Shown piece after piece: positions 47,101 through 58,613 of a stretch of 64,000 nt of DNA. The stretch lies in assembly GCA_033060915.1 (NCBI GenBank), contig CM065390.1, positions 21,844,001 to 21,908,000 of the forward strand, given 5' to 3'. Under the pieces are notes generated by a model. That model did not search any database, was not told the origin of the DNA, and saw nothing but the letters and a program-made list of their open reading frames with translations. Source of the DNA: Euryodendron excelsum (taxonomy: Eukaryota > Streptophyta > Magnoliopsida > Ericales > Pentaphylacaceae). Made by a program: the position numbers and the translations under genes. Every line of letters begins with the position of its first letter. Positions within the stretch are counted from its first letter, which is position 1.

Positions 47101-48827
47101 TCAAAATTTTCATGGAATTGATCTTAAAAAAGATTGCATACCAAAGTCCAATGCATAACATGTTTTGTTTTTCAAAACTCTTTCCAAAAGTGTATCAAAC
47201 AACCTTTCAAAATCATCCTCCAATCTAACCCTAGGTTAACTTGACCCTAGTTGTCCAACCTTAGGTTAACTTGACCCTAGTTGTCCAACCCTAAGTTAAC
47301 TTGACCCTAGTTATCCAACCCTACGTTAACTTGACCCTAGTAATCCAACCCTAGGCTTACTTGACCCTAGTTCACTTACCTTAGGTTAACTTAACCATAG
47401 TTAGTTAACCCTAAGTCATCTTAACCTTAGTTTAACCCTACTCTAGTTAGTTAACCCTAAGCCATCTTAACCCTAGGTCAACCTAACCCAAGTTAGTGAA
47501 CCTTAGGTTACCCTTAACCATAGGCTAACCCAACATAGGTTAATATGTTTCAAGGTTCCAACTCATGAACCTTTTTGAATGATCTTTCAATTTTAAACTA
47601 TACTCATTAGCCATTTTTCCAAAACCTTCAACCCTCTTGAAATTTCAAAAACCAACTCCAAGATATTTTCAAAAATGTTTTCAAAAGATCACAAGCCTAA
47701 GGTATCCCTTGCCCTCTTATGGTTAGCGACCCCAAAAGAAGGTGACATATCAAAAACAACCTTCAAGGTTGTCCATATTAGGATTCCTAACCATTTTCAA
47801 GAACCACTTTAAAAAACCAATTTATCAAAATATTCCAAAGTCATACCTCCAAGGTTTTCAAAACAAGACTTCAAAAATACTCTCAAACTCTCTTAAGTTA
47901 CTCCAAAGTATTTACCAAAAATCTCTTGATTTGATCCAAAAACATTTTCAAAACACTCTGCTATCCCATTCCAAGTCAAAGCTTTTGAGACCACAAAACG
48001 TCTTTAACTTTTCCAAAGACCTAAAAGTGTCTTAAACTCTTCTAAAGACCTCAAAGTGTTTTCAAACTTTTCAAAGGCCCTAACGCTCCTATTTTCCATT
48101 GGGCACTTGCCCGAACTATGAATGACCTGATTCTCGCTAAATAAGATACGTAGGCAACCTAAAATGATGGGGTCATAACTTCCATTTCAACTCCAATCCC
48201 CTTTTCAAAAATTTCAATCAACTCAAAGTTTCTATTTTAAACTCTTTCAAAGACTTCTATATTTCAAATTTCTTCCAAAAGTTGCATCATGCATCATTCA
48301 TTTGAAAAGTGATAACTAGACCCTGTTTTCGAAACTCCAAAGTGGATACTAAGTGGACAATAGTAACCGTTGTAGTGAGTGAGGAAATGGTGATTAGACA
48401 AGTAGGTACCGAAAGGGCGGTGTAGGGTGATGATTTTAGGATATCTTCCCTACACGTAACCAACCCCTGAACCATAAATTTCTGTTTTCGAAAGACCAAA
48501 ATGGAGTTGTTTTTAAAAAGGGCTTAAATCTTTCCAAAGGTTGCCAAACAACTTATTTTATTAAAAACCCTCTCTTGGGGAGTTTTCAAAATCTTTTTCA
48601 AAAATTCTAAGTTTAATCTTCGGATTAACACTTAGTTTTAGGTGACCTAACTCACCTTAATCAAGTTAGGTGTCGACTCCTATTTTTCTAAAAAGCCCTT
48701 AGTCTAACTCAATTTTCAAACCTAGTTGCACTTGTCTTTCTAGAAAGATAGATTTTAATGACAGAATTCTGTGCTTTTGATCTTTGAGCCGAAAGGATCT
48801 TGAACCCCTAAAAATCGGGACGCGACA
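44150..48827 (+). repeat. 3' LTR of the outer element
   Basis: 4,678 bases. The start is mutated (TATAAGCACC for TGTAAGCACC) and the end is CGGGACGCGACA. It pairs with the 5' LTR by TSD and by closer similarity to it than to the middle LTR in the first 200 bases. It carries the same arrays (44,320-44,655 and 47,222-47,540) and TATAAAT at 45,966. Confidence 0.9.
47222..47540 (+). repeat. CCCTAGGTTAACTTGAC array in the 3' LTR
   Basis: About ten degenerate units matching the 22,655-22,975 array unit by unit, including the shared TTAACCCTAAGTCATCTTAA variants. This supports the pairing of the two outer LTRs. Confidence 0.85.
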
Positions 48828-48878
48828 ATTTGTTATTTGTTGGTCTGAAGCCAACTGAACTATTTAGGGAGGACGTAC

Positions 48879-49148
48879 CGACGATGTTGCGACAGTCCAT
48901 CACTTTCAGAAAGGAGATTTCTCTGATTACACCTTCATTTGCATGAGGAAAATAACTCAGCTTCAAAGCGACAATTTCATTAGTCTCATAGCTATAGGCC
49001 TTGCAAACACTACTTTTGTGTGCTCGTTCATTCGTTCCGAATATATCGTACTGGCAATTCATCGGCATGACAAGACCTCATAAGGGATTAACAATGAAAC
49101 AATTTCAAATTACATGAACAAATAAATCATATTCTTTACCTTAACCAT
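48879..49148 (-). pseudogene. K3, 5' part: CDKA-like kinase exons 1-2
   Basis: Coding exon 1 is the short MVK end of the exon 49166-49140 (ATG at 49,148-49,146). Exon 2 runs 49050-48879 and begins YDIFGTNERAHKSSVCKAYS. It then continues with NEIVALKL (the VAxK lysine is kept) and NEGVIREISFLKVM. Relative to K4, 12 bases are missing just before IREIS, removing the PSTA part of the PSTAIRE helix. The Gly-rich loop GxGxYG is gone (GTNERAHKS). The last base before the GT donor is deleted (GTCG against GTCAG), so splicing to exon 3 would shift the frame. Exon 3 lies 31.9 kb away because of the retrotransposon in intron 2. The 261-base ATG frame that continues past the donor is not the spliced product. 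Confidence 0.75.
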
Positions 49149-49166
49149 TTGATCAGGAACACTGAG

Positions 49167-50130
49167 CTACAATAGAAGGAAAATCCACAACAATATAGAT
49201 AGTATGTATGCACTAGGTATTCTCAGTTCCATATCAATTTTTAAGAGACCAGATAACTAAATAGGAAAGCATACATTACTCCAATCATCGCAAAATGGAT
49301 CACAAGTTTGGACGTAGCTATTCATAGATTTGGGAATGCACATCAAGCAAAGTACATAGAATGAAAACAAAATCAAAGAAACAGTTACAAATTAGGGAAA
49401 ATGGGAAAAATGTGTGGAGGACTATTTCATATGTAGACACAAGAAGCTTGACAGTGTTTGTCTGATGAAAGAAAAAGTGAAAAGAAGTCGCAAGTAGAAC
49501 TACAGTCTTAGATGATATTATCCAGGATAGTGCATAATGAAAAAACCTGTTGTTCCTTAAATTTGGATGAGAACAATCCCCAAAGTGAATCTATTGGTTG
49601 AAAAAGTGAATTGGTGTTCAAGTGCACCACTGTATACATTAAAACAGAGTTTTGGCCTGAGTACACTAAAATTTCATTTTTGAAGGAGCACCTAATTTCC
49701 AATTGGGCTTGGAAAGAATGCAAATCGATTGCATTTTCCAACTCACACACAGAAATTTAATTTAGTTAGGAAACAAATACTTGAGGAGAGGGGCTAGGCT
49801 TCGGCCTCCGATGTACCAAAAAAAAAACAAAAAAAGAGAAACAAATACGTCATCAATAATTTTATTCTATCCAAGAAATTAGCAAAGATATCAAGAAAGT
49901 CCAAAAGAAATCAGTTATCTCACAATTGCAAAATCAATTACTAAGCTACAATATAACTATAAAAAATCTGCATAATCATCTGACCCAATGCATATACCAA
50001 TCTAGAACAGCAGATAGAACAGATACCCGACTTTTCGAACCCTGTAGGCCTGTAATCTTTGAGAACAAAGAACAAAAGAGTAAAACGAAATAGAATAATA
50101 TCATTTTCTTATGAAAAAAACAAAACTTAC
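49167..50130 (-). other. K3 5'UTR intron
   Basis: The acceptor TTGTAG precedes exon 1 and the donor GTAAGT is at 50,130-50,125. It aligns with the two ends of the K4 5' intron but lacks the middle 2.1 kb present in K4 and K0. It contains a shortened SINE. The minus frame 49,508-49,750 is not conserved in K4 and is not called. Confidence 0.55.
49780..49835 (+). mobile_element. Degraded SINE copy in K3
   Basis: CTTGAGGAGAGGGGCTAGGC, then GGCCTCCGATGTACC and an A-rich tail, flanked by aggaaacaaata and gagaaacaaata. It is the same insertion as at 61,624 in K4, with an internal deletion of about 32 bases that removed most of the A box. Confidence 0.55.
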
Positions 50131-50284
50131 AGAGAGACAGAGAGGTCTCCGATTGAGAAATAAAACGAGAGAAAGGATTTGGGAGGTCTACAATTTGCAG
50201 AACTTTAAGGAAAGATCAGAGAGAGAGAATTTTAGAGTGCGAAATAGACCAAGGGAGAGAGAGAATTGGGTTTTCCCGCCAAAA
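50131..50284 (-). promoter_or_regulatory. K3 leader exon and E2F-like promoter site
   Basis: TTTTCCCGCCAAAA (50,271-50,284) is a full E2F consensus and sits next to a CT-rich leader exon ending at 50,131 before a GTAAGT donor. K4 and K0 have the same layout. CCCAACTGTCTTAACGGCTT, just upstream in the promoter, is also identical in K4. The start site is inferred to lie between the E2F site and the donor. Confidence 0.55.
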
Positions 50285-50334
50285 CTTCGTTTCCCCAACT
50301 GTCTTAACGGCTTAACGCTGGCTAAACGGTTTTC

Positions 50335-50378
50335 AGGTTTGGGTTTGGGTTCGGGTTTGGGTTTGGGTTTGGGTTCGG
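50335..50378. repeat. (GGTTTG)n/(GGTTCG)n minisatellite upstream of K3
   Basis: Seven GGGTTTG/GGGTTCG hexamer-like units. A related, shorter set occurs at the same place upstream of K4 (62,437-62,475). It resembles but does not match the telomere repeat. Confidence 0.8.
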
Positions 50379-50384
50379 ATCCAA

Positions 50385-50475
50385 TTTAACCCAATGACAA
50401 TTGACAGAAAAATAGTCCTTTGTTTGGATTGTGCCTATTTAAGGTTGGTAATAGCCAAACAGGGTGCAAAACATC
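50385..50475. repeat. K3 upstream flank shared with K4 (63,570-63,662)
   Basis: CCAATTTAACCCAATGACAA, AGTCCTTTGTTTGGATTGTG and TATTTAAGGTTGGTAATAGC recur at 63,570-63,662. Upstream of K4 about 1.1 kb has been added between this block and the hexamer repeats. Confidence 0.8.
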
Positions 50476-50489
50476 TTCCAAACGGGGCG

Positions 50490-51059
50490 CACCTAGCTAG
50501 GATGATAACTCTTTCATATTTTGATCTTATCCCATCTTGCTGTAAGCTAAACAATGAGCTAGTTGTCTTTTGTGTTTCTTGATGATCATATTTTAATCAA
50601 CTAGTTCCTTTTTGGTGTATATTTTGTCGTTTTCTATACTTGTCCTCATTTTGTGACAAAAGAGCACATTGTTTGATTAAATTGTGTTACTTAAATGTTG
50701 ATTATATTGCATGAATGTTGATTATAATTGTCTTTGGATGGCTTGAAGAAATTGAGCAGGAAAGCTTGAGATTTGTAGTTGAAAAGGTGGTCTGTCAGTG
50801 ATGGTGATGAGACTTTGTCTTTTGAAATGTGAGATCTTGTTGAGGGGGAGCATGATCATGGTGGAGATTGTGCTTGTGGTTTGCTTGATTGATTGTTCAA
50901 AACTTATGCTTGGAGTTTGTTTATCATTTATTTAACTATGATTTCTTTTTCTTGGCTAAGTCTTGTTTTGCAGTTGTTTAAGCCCATTGAATGAAGAGTT
51001 TTTATTTTATGTACTTTAATTCTTAGGGTTGTGTCACAAAATGGTCAAAAGGGAGATTG
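50490..51059 (+). mobile_element. Possible internal remnant of a Copia element
   Basis: Degenerate sequence ending in AAAATGGTCAAAAGGGAGAT directly before a TGTTAGG start, plus an upstream GAGGGGGAGC (about 50,840). A-G polypurine tracts of this type precede 3' LTRs in plant Copia/Sirevirus elements. No coding frame survives. The right boundary is supported only by these motifs. Confidence 0.4.
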
Positions 51060-51237
51060 TTAGGATTACAATTTGTTTGGCCACTTTTGTTATTATTGAG
51101 TAAAAGTTTATCTTGTAAACTTGTATAAGAAAATAGTATTTTAGAAGTTAGGAATTTCATTGGTAGATTTTAGGTTAAATGACATCACAATGTTCAAGAC
51201 AAAAAGCTACAAAAACATAGCAAAGCTTCTACAGAAA

Positions 51238-51500
51238 AGAGACCCCACCCTCAAGGGCGCCTTGGAGTGATGCAGGAATGTAAAGATTCAGAGAACAGTT
51301 TCAACCTTGCCCTTAAGGGTGCCTCAGCGGGCTCAATGGTTGTACAGATTCAGAGGCTGAACCATACCCTGCTCTCAAACCTGCCTTAGCCAATTTTGTG
51401 GTTGCAGTGACTTGGAAAGTAGACTCTACTCTGCTCTCAGGGCCACCTTAGCAGACTTCAGAAATTCAAAGGCCCGCTCTCAAGGCTGCCTTAGTGGGCT
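51238..51500 (+). repeat. Degenerate tandem repeat (CTCTCAAGGCTGCCTTAG)
   Basis: Four to five copies, 55-80 bases apart, of a CCCTGCTCTCAAGG-TGCCTTAGC-GGCTT phrase. Non-coding. Confidence 0.7.
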
Positions 51501-51774
51501 TTGTCATTTTATTTGAAGTTGTGCCTCTTAGACTTTGAAATGCTTGCCAAAACAACTCACATCAGCTGAAGGTTGTCCTAGAGCCTCTCAATGGTTACTT
51601 CACTTGTTGATCTTCAGTCCAAGCAACCTCATGGCTATATAATGAAGCCTAGATCCGGCCAACAAGCAAGGAAGCACTCCATGAAAACATCCATGCCTGT
51701 GTCGAAAGTTTGAGTATTCTTTCATTTTATAGAGAGTTCTTAAAGTCTTAAAGGATATTTTTATTCATTCCAAC

Positions 51775-52421
51775 CTAAGAAGCACGGACACGATACGTGC
51801 TGGATACGCCGACACGGTAATTTTAAAAAAGTGTTAGACACGACACGGCAGGGACACGACAAAAGACTATATTTTTATATTCCTTGTATGTTATACATAT
51901 AAATATTATACTAAAAAATATAAAAGATTACACGAATTAAAAAAAAAAAAGAACACATTTTACTACTTAATCAGCAACAAATTCATAATTAGTCAATTAT
52001 ATTCCATAAAAAATATAAAGTAAACAAACACATTAACACACATGAACAATAAAAAAGTTGTTCTATCAATACACAATATTATAAAGTCATAAACTACAAA
52101 AAATATTAAAATGTCATTACATTTAATCAACTATCCATCACCATAGCATACTTGTTTTTCTTCTTCTTCTTGTTTGTTTTTCTTCTTATTCGAACCAACA
52201 ATTAGTTTCAAAATTTATAGTTAAGGCCCCGCATGTCCTTAAAGTATCCAAAACGAGACACGCGTGTCTAAGTCGTGTCCGTGGAGTGTTCAATATAAAA
52301 ATAAATAATAAATAATTGGACACGTAGAATGGAGTGTCCGACGAGTGTCTCACGCATGTCGATGTCCAACAAGTATCGAACACGAGTACGGCTCCTCCGA
52401 CGGAGTGTCTGTCCTTCCTAG
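51775..52421. mobile_element. hAT-like non-autonomous element
   Basis: 647 bases flanked by a perfect 8-base duplication, attccaac (51,767-51,774 and 52,422-52,429). Ends are inverted: CTAAGAAGCACGGACAC on the left and CTAGGAAGGACAGACAC (complement of the right end). The interior holds many GGACACG/CGTGTCC motifs near both ends and an AT-rich centre, and no transposase. The TSD length suggests hAT. Confidence 0.75.
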
Positions 52422-52760
52422 ATTCCAACTATCATGAAGAAGACGACTTGAAAGAGTTTAAGTCTTGAAGATTAGAAAAGTGGCTAGGGGCATTATAGTT
52501 TTTACAACCATTTTTACGAGTAGCCGTTATGCAGTTTGTGAGGTATGACCATGCCAAATTTATTAAATATCGGCTAATTTGTTAACGCCTATAAATGTCG
52601 GCTAACCTAGGACTATGAGTTTTGTGTGGGGAATTTTTTCACGCAAATAGTTGAATTATCAATTTGGAAACTTGAGCGCATAATCAGACATACATCTACA
52701 CGACTATCGAATGGTGAGCACAATCCGACCGAAACTATTCAGTCAGAGGCACTCAGATGC

Positions 52761-53042
52761 TTAACTTAGCCTTGTTTAGAAGGAGAAGAAGTACAAGAAC
52801 AAAAAGAAAAAATCAAAAGCCTTCATTGATTAATTCAAGTTTACATGGTTGTGAGGTCAGCCCTTACATAGCAAATGATGCCGACCAGAAAAAACAAAAA
52901 AAATAAAAAAAACGAGAAGGAATTACAATTCAAGGGAGACGGCTTATATACAAATGATGGGACGCAGCCCACTGTCTCTTGATAGCGACACTTTGAGTCT
53001 TGCTCTTCGCCCAAAGATTGAATCTGAGTTGAATTTTGGTGC
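52761..53042. other. Spacer left of the K4 unit
   Basis: Includes an A-rich AAAAAACAAAAAAAATAAAA tract near 52,890. No feature recognised. Confidence 0.4.
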
Positions 53043-53560
53043 ATAGCTAATACCAGCTAAGTGGGTGCATGGTAATTCAAATTACGCCAAGCAAAAGAAT
53101 ATATTGTTCAAAAATATTCCATGGGGTTAGTTTAAGAAATTTTCTGGTCTTGTGAATATTTTTTTTTGCGATGTAATATCATTTCTGGTCTTGTGATTAT
53201 ATCATGCTATTGTTCTACAAGCATGTCGAAGTTAGCCCAATTAAATAAAAATGGTCAAAATTTGGTGAATTAATCACTTAATAGCTATCAATAAGTTGAT
53301 AGAATAGTTATGGGGGATGAGTTATTGTTAAAGCCATATAAAGTCACTAATGTAGTTAATCATCTATTTGTATGTGCACTATTGTTGTTCGTATTATTGC
53401 AAACATCAACAAAGCACGCCACATTGCTTTGGGAATTCCATATTTATTCTAAACTAAATATGGTTGGTGATATATTGTCAGAGAATGAAACACGAGGATT
53501 TACAAGAGAAAGTAACATTACCTTTGGCTTACTTCACAAAATAATAAATGAATAAAATAC
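53043..53560. repeat. Kinase-unit spacer module, copy 2
   Basis: Aligns with 7210-7745 and is placed, as there, upstream of a kinase 3' flank. The 81-codon frame 53,310-53,555 is not conserved in the other copy. Confidence 0.7.
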
Positions 53561-53859
53561 ACTAATAGAAAAGCAATTCCTCAGCCAATTGGTTTTGGAA
53601 AATAATTTTCCTATGAATTTTCATGATATAATCCCACTAAATTTTCCTCATTATTTCAATTCCACCCTTCTGTTGTAACTTTGTTATCTCCATCTTTCCA
53701 TCTGAGAAAGCATTATAGTATGCCTTAAAACTGAGTACTTTACTGCAACTTTATTTTTTTCCCATGAGAAAATCCATCTACCAGAGTGGGAAATGTGTTG
53801 GTTGCTGTATTATTAGTCAATAATTGATGAGTTTTCTCAGGCTCATTTAGCTTAAACCA

Positions 53860-54170
53860 ACTTGAGTTTAGCATGAATGTCCCTAGGCTCAACATCTTGC
53901 ATTTCCACCAAGTTTGATGATCGGAAGAATGGAAGTTTGATGATCAGAAATTATGATCCAAAATATTTCTTCAGAGGCAGCTCTAGAAAGGGGGAGAGTG
54001 TAGCATTGCTTGTAGTTTGTTCTAAGTACTAGCTAGCTCTAGATGAGTAAGATCAATTCCAATGAGTAGTGTACAGAATGAATGAGGGCACACATTCTTA
54101 CCCAAGTGAAAACATACAAAACAGTACTGCACATGTCAATATGACAGAGAATCAGGATGACAATCGGGAA
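53860..54170 (-). repeat. K4 3' flank/3'UTR module
   Basis: AAAATATTTCTTC, GTAGTTTGTTCTAAGTACTA, ACACATTCTTACCCAAGTGA and AATATGACAGAGA match the K1 3' flank. The GA run is reduced to a single short purine stretch. Confidence 0.6.
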
Positions 54171-55062
54171 TCAAGGTCTCTCAACATCTTCAAAGTAAGG
54201 GTGCATTAGTGCATCAGAAGCGGTAATTCTTCCTCCTGGATTCAGGCAGAGCATTTTCTGAAAACACAAAAATTGGGTGTTAGCCGTAAGAACCAACAAT
54301 CTGCTGGTGAACTTCAAAGATGTTAGTCTTCATTTTCTTTACTGCATTTAATCAATAGATGCTATAGAATCACTGAATTGCCAATTTTAACTCCACAGGA
54401 CACTTTAGTTTGCATGAGAATAACTCCATATGACATAACACTGATTGAAATATTACTATCAATCCCCTATGTAGCTACAAGGCATTGTTCAAAGCAAGAT
54501 ACTAGGATCCACTGGAAGTCAAATATTTTATTGCCCCCTCGGCTATGGTCAAAAAAGAAGCTTACGGAAAGAAGATCAACTCCAGCTGGTTCAAGACCAG
54601 GCACTACTTCAGCCAGGTTCTGCATGATAGAAGAAAAAGCAAGGTAAAATCATATTTCATATTGAAAATTAAAGACCACCAAAAATAAAAGCTCACGTAT
54701 GACCTGTATTACCTTAGGTTCATTCTAGGCAAAAGCATTGAGGAATCACATATTGAAGTCACTCCCGGCCAGGTTTCTTCGTTTGGCATGCCCATAATTC
54801 TTCATATTAGAAAGACTATGTAATTAGGATTAAGCCACTAAAGAGAATTAAGATGCTAACGATCAGTAGGTGTGTGGCATGTCTGAGTAATATAGCACCT
54901 GAAAACTTTGATCAGTTGATGAAAATCTGTTGGAGCCGGGAACAGAGGCTTTTGGTTCACCTTCTCAGCAAATATGGAACCCACAGACCACATATCAACT
55001 GGAGTAAAGTATTTTCGGTCACCAAGTATGAGTTCAGGTGCCTTGTACCCTGGAGTTCCCAC

Positions 55063-55618
55063 CTTAAGGGAACTACCATCAGTATGAGAACATATACCAA
55101 AGTCACTAGCATAAAATCCAGAAGAACTTGAATAAATTTGGATTTGGATATGGTTTTAAAATGTTCACAGAGATATTTCTAGGGGAAATTTCAGGAGATG
55201 AATAAACTGGATTCAGATGGGTGTTAAAACATGTATACAAATATTCCAAGCACTGAAATCAAAGCTGGGTACACTGATTGACCTTTGGTGTTGAAGTTTC
55301 AGTAGACTGTCAAGAAATGCAGCACACTGTCAAGAAATGCTAAAACACAACATATATTTTTGCAAGTAACCAGAAATTTTCTACTCAACAAAGAAAATAG
55401 AAAGAAAGAAAGTTCTACTGAAGATTAATACAAGCATACATTTCTTACTATAAAAAATGTTGTAAAAGAGAAGGGAAAAAACTATAAACCACCTTTAAGG
55501 TGCAGTATCCAAAAAGATTTCAGTTACCAATCTGGAAAAAATGAATTGGCAAGCATATACTTCATCAAAATCAGCAGTCAAAAGAAGCTGGGATAGTAAA
55601 AGCTGAAAAAATTAGTAC
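55063..55618 (-). other. K4 intron 4
   Basis: Homologous along its length to K3 intron 4. Nothing else seen. Confidence 0.6.
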
Positions 55619-55798
55619 CTTGTCACTTCCAGTAAATATCTTGACAGGAAAACCACATGCCCTGGCTGATCCAAAATTTGCTAGCTGCACTATGCTTTTA
55701 TTAGAATCCACCCGCAAATTCTCAGGTTTCAAATCTCGGTGGAGAATTTTATGAGAGTGACAATAAGTGAGACCACTTAGGATCTGATGCAGAAACCT

Positions 55799-56296
55799 CT
55801 GCCAAGAACAAAAAAGTGAGAAAATAAATCATAAACTGAACTGTCAAATTCCTTTGGCAGCATTATTACGACCTCTAACATAATATTAATAGGCAATGTG
55901 GTTTTTCCCTAGAAATCAGATCATCTCATATTTTTTGATGGCATTAGACAATTCCATTGTTGATATCCAAGTCATACTAGGATTTCCTTAATTGTCTCGT
56001 TTCAATGTTGTCATTTCTACTTTTACAATAATCAAATCAATTCATCCAAAAAACCTATAACAAATAAAAAAGAAATGCCGAGAGATTATGTAGATCCATA
56101 GACTTTTCCAACTTCATGCTCTTATAGAACAATTGAACATGGTCAACAATAATTAACAACGACACTATTAATTCAGTTTATCTACAAGATTATCCATAAA
56201 CAGTACAGATGGTCATATGTTGGATTTTTTCAAAAGCAGCAACTAAACTTATAAGCCTTTGAGAGGGGTAATAAGTGGATAGAAAATGTCACATAC
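55799..56296 (-). other. K4 intron 3
   Basis: Resembles K3 intron 3 throughout and the left ends of K1 and K2 intron 3 up to their shared truncation. No other feature. Confidence 0.6.
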
Positions 56297-56417
56297 TTTT
56301 ATTACTTGCGGCTTCTTGGCAATCTCTGGAGACTTATCCATAAACTTCTTCAGGTTAAGGTCCATATACTCCAAAACAAGATACACTGTTATCCCTTCGT
56401 TCACTACATTTAGCAAC

Positions 56418-58613
56418 CTGTTACCAGAATTCCATCAATTGATATATTTTGTCAAAACCTAAGATATTAAAAATAAAGCTAGTGGATAAAAGCAGCAGAA
56501 GATCTAAATTCAAGAGATTACTTTCTACCAAGTATGAGCAGTGTACTTCAAAAAGGATAATTGCAATAAACAAGAGCCTATAACCAATTAGAAAAAGAAT
56601 TCTACAGTCAGCAGTCAAGTTATATACCAATCCACCTCATCCAATTAAAAATGAGAAGAAAGTTGAAAGAAATTCCAACTGAATATACTCGTTTTTGCAC
56701 AAACTTTCAGAGTTAATTTGTAACAGCCAAGAATGGAAAACAGAATAGAAGTAGTCATTATGCTTCAGTGGAAGCATATTTTACGTCTTTTATTTATGTC
56801 ACATCCACACACCTGTGGACACACACACACCCTCTAAGACATGTACATCATTGTGTGCATAAAATAATGGATTATAAAAGTCTGTTGAATAGTAGGGTTG
56901 TCCCAGTATGAAGTGTTAAGATTTTGATACTAGAAAATTTCCACATAATTAAATACATGCAAAGAATACTCAAGAGAATATGGGGAGCAACAAAAAGGGC
57001 AATGTGCAGTATAACACGTATGAAAGTCTTCACAATACTCCATCTTACTGCCTTCATCCACAACAAATTTTTTGCTACATTGTGTAGCTCTAATGGAATG
57101 ATTTTGATATATATGGATCATACAGAGTTAAAAAAACTTCAATTATTGAGGTTATTTACATGTGAAGATCATAAGCATAGACACAAACACGGATTATGAA
57201 AACACAAAAAGATCAAGAGTAGATTTTAGAAAATGTGGTGTGCTCATTGAAATAAAAATTGGATGGTACTTCACGCAAAATGGAATAAGGGTAACTTTGA
57301 AGCACAAACACCTGTCTGCTTGTGGTTCATGGTTCGTTGGTAACCAAATGCCTGATAATTAGATTTGCCATTTTAATGCAAGACAGCAGTGTGACCTGGA
57401 GAAGAAATTCCTGATAGCAAGGTGACTTAAAAATGTAAGATCCTACTGGCATTATCATCATTTGACATGCCACATATTTTATCACTGGGACATCACTTCA
57501 ACCCTTCTACATAGTGGAACAGACCTCCTTTTTCATGCATAATGACAGTCACCAAAACTTCTAGTGTTTCATCTATTACAGGTGGTTCCTTCCGCCATCT
57601 CTTGATGAATACTTGTTCAGATTACACTCTGAGAGCTGCCAACTCTTATTTTGGCCAACCCACTCTGTTGGTCTCCCTAACACAGGCTCTATTTTTTGTT
57701 TTCCTTTTTTATTTTTTCTTTTTTCCCTCTTTTGGTTTCATTGGTTGTTGTATCATATTTGGACATTGTACAGAACTGCGTATTCCGTATGCTATTTTCC
57801 AAGCTGTTTCTTCCTCATTTTTAAGAACAAATATAACCATTAAAATCTCAACAAAAAACCTGGTGGAGGAAGTCTCTAAAATTATAGTGTCATTCTTTCT
57901 ACAAGAAACTTCACGTCATAAAATATTGTGTCACCTGTGTACAAAAAATGCTTATGACTTTGGCTAATGTAAAGTGGTATATAACCCAAATCAGGCTGAT
58001 TGTAGCTAAGAAACTTTCCAGGCAGACATAAGAGTCCAACGGCAAATAAAGATCAGATAATAGGAAATCCTTTTGTTAAAATGGTTTTCATAAGAAGTGG
58101 GAATCCACCGTCAACATCCATCAAAGGCTGAAAAACCCTTTGAAAAGATAATTAGAAATATGGTTTATCCATGCCATGGGTATCAATTACTATGCATGGC
58201 TCATACCTTGTAGATACTCCAGCAATATTTAACTAGTGCAATGCTTTATAAGAATCACAAGGTCTAACTGAGGTTTATGTTTCTAAAAATTGGGCTTTTG
58301 AATGTGGCTTAATTTTTATGATATATTCAGTTGTTTATAGTGAAAAGTATAATGATAAAAAAATGACATTGTGCAACATTATACTATCCATTAAGATTAC
58401 ATCATCCTATTTGTTCCAGTTCCCCTTCACTTAAGATTATAAAATGATATCACTTTTGCTGATAGCAACAAATAATTATTAGATTCCAAAGTCTGCTGAC
58501 ATTTCCTGCCTGCCCTCCCTATTTATTTTCCGGCTTGTTATATGTCAGTAATACATCCTATGATTAGTATTTTGTTGCTCTGAGAGCAATTGGACTATTT
58601 AGGGAGTACATAC
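56418..58613 (-). other. K4 intron 2 with two empty insertion sites
   Basis: A 2.2-kb intron without the K3 insertions. Around 57,405-57,425 (GAGAAGAAATTCCTGATAGC) it shows the state before the hAT MITE. At 58,545-58,610 (TTGTTATATGTCAGTAATAC through AGGGAGTACATACC) it shows the state before the 29-kb retrotransposon. The 141-codon plus frame at 57,542 is pyrimidine-rich intron sequence. Confidence 0.7.

Larger units (their letters stand above)
19594..48827 (+). mobile_element. Ty3/gypsy (Tat/Ogre-type) retrotransposon with nested LTRs
   Basis: The element starts TGTAAGCA, ends GCGACA and is flanked by atttg on both sides (19,589-19,593 and 48,828-48,832). The K3 sequence on the two sides joins into a continuous match to K4 intron 2 at about 58,545-58,610, which is the empty site. 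The orientation is plus, because the primer binding site and gag follow the left LTR. Very long LTRs, a tRNA-Arg-type PBS and an antisense extra frame near the 3' end fit the Tat lineage. Pol (protease, RT, RNase H, integrase) was not found, so the element could move only with outside help. The internal region also contains another LTR of the same family. Confidence 0.85.
51060..52760 (+). repeat. Probable Copia-type 3' LTR, interrupted by a hAT element
   Basis: Starts TGTTAGGATTACAATTTG after the polypurine tract. TATATAAT lies at 51,636, and degenerate GCTCTCAAGGCTGCCTTAG repeats occupy 51,238-51,500. The hAT-like insertion at 51,775-52,421 splits it. The 3' end (CA) could not be fixed; 52,760 is a loose estimate. 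Confidence 0.35.

Noticed and set aside
22655..47540. CRISPR-like arrays
   Set aside because: Regular repeats here are degenerate tandem units without unique spacers, in a plant retrotransposon.
57542..57967. The 141-codon plus-strand frame
   Set aside because: It is opposite to the kinase intron, pyrimidine/Phe-rich, and broken in the homologous K3 intron at 18,483.
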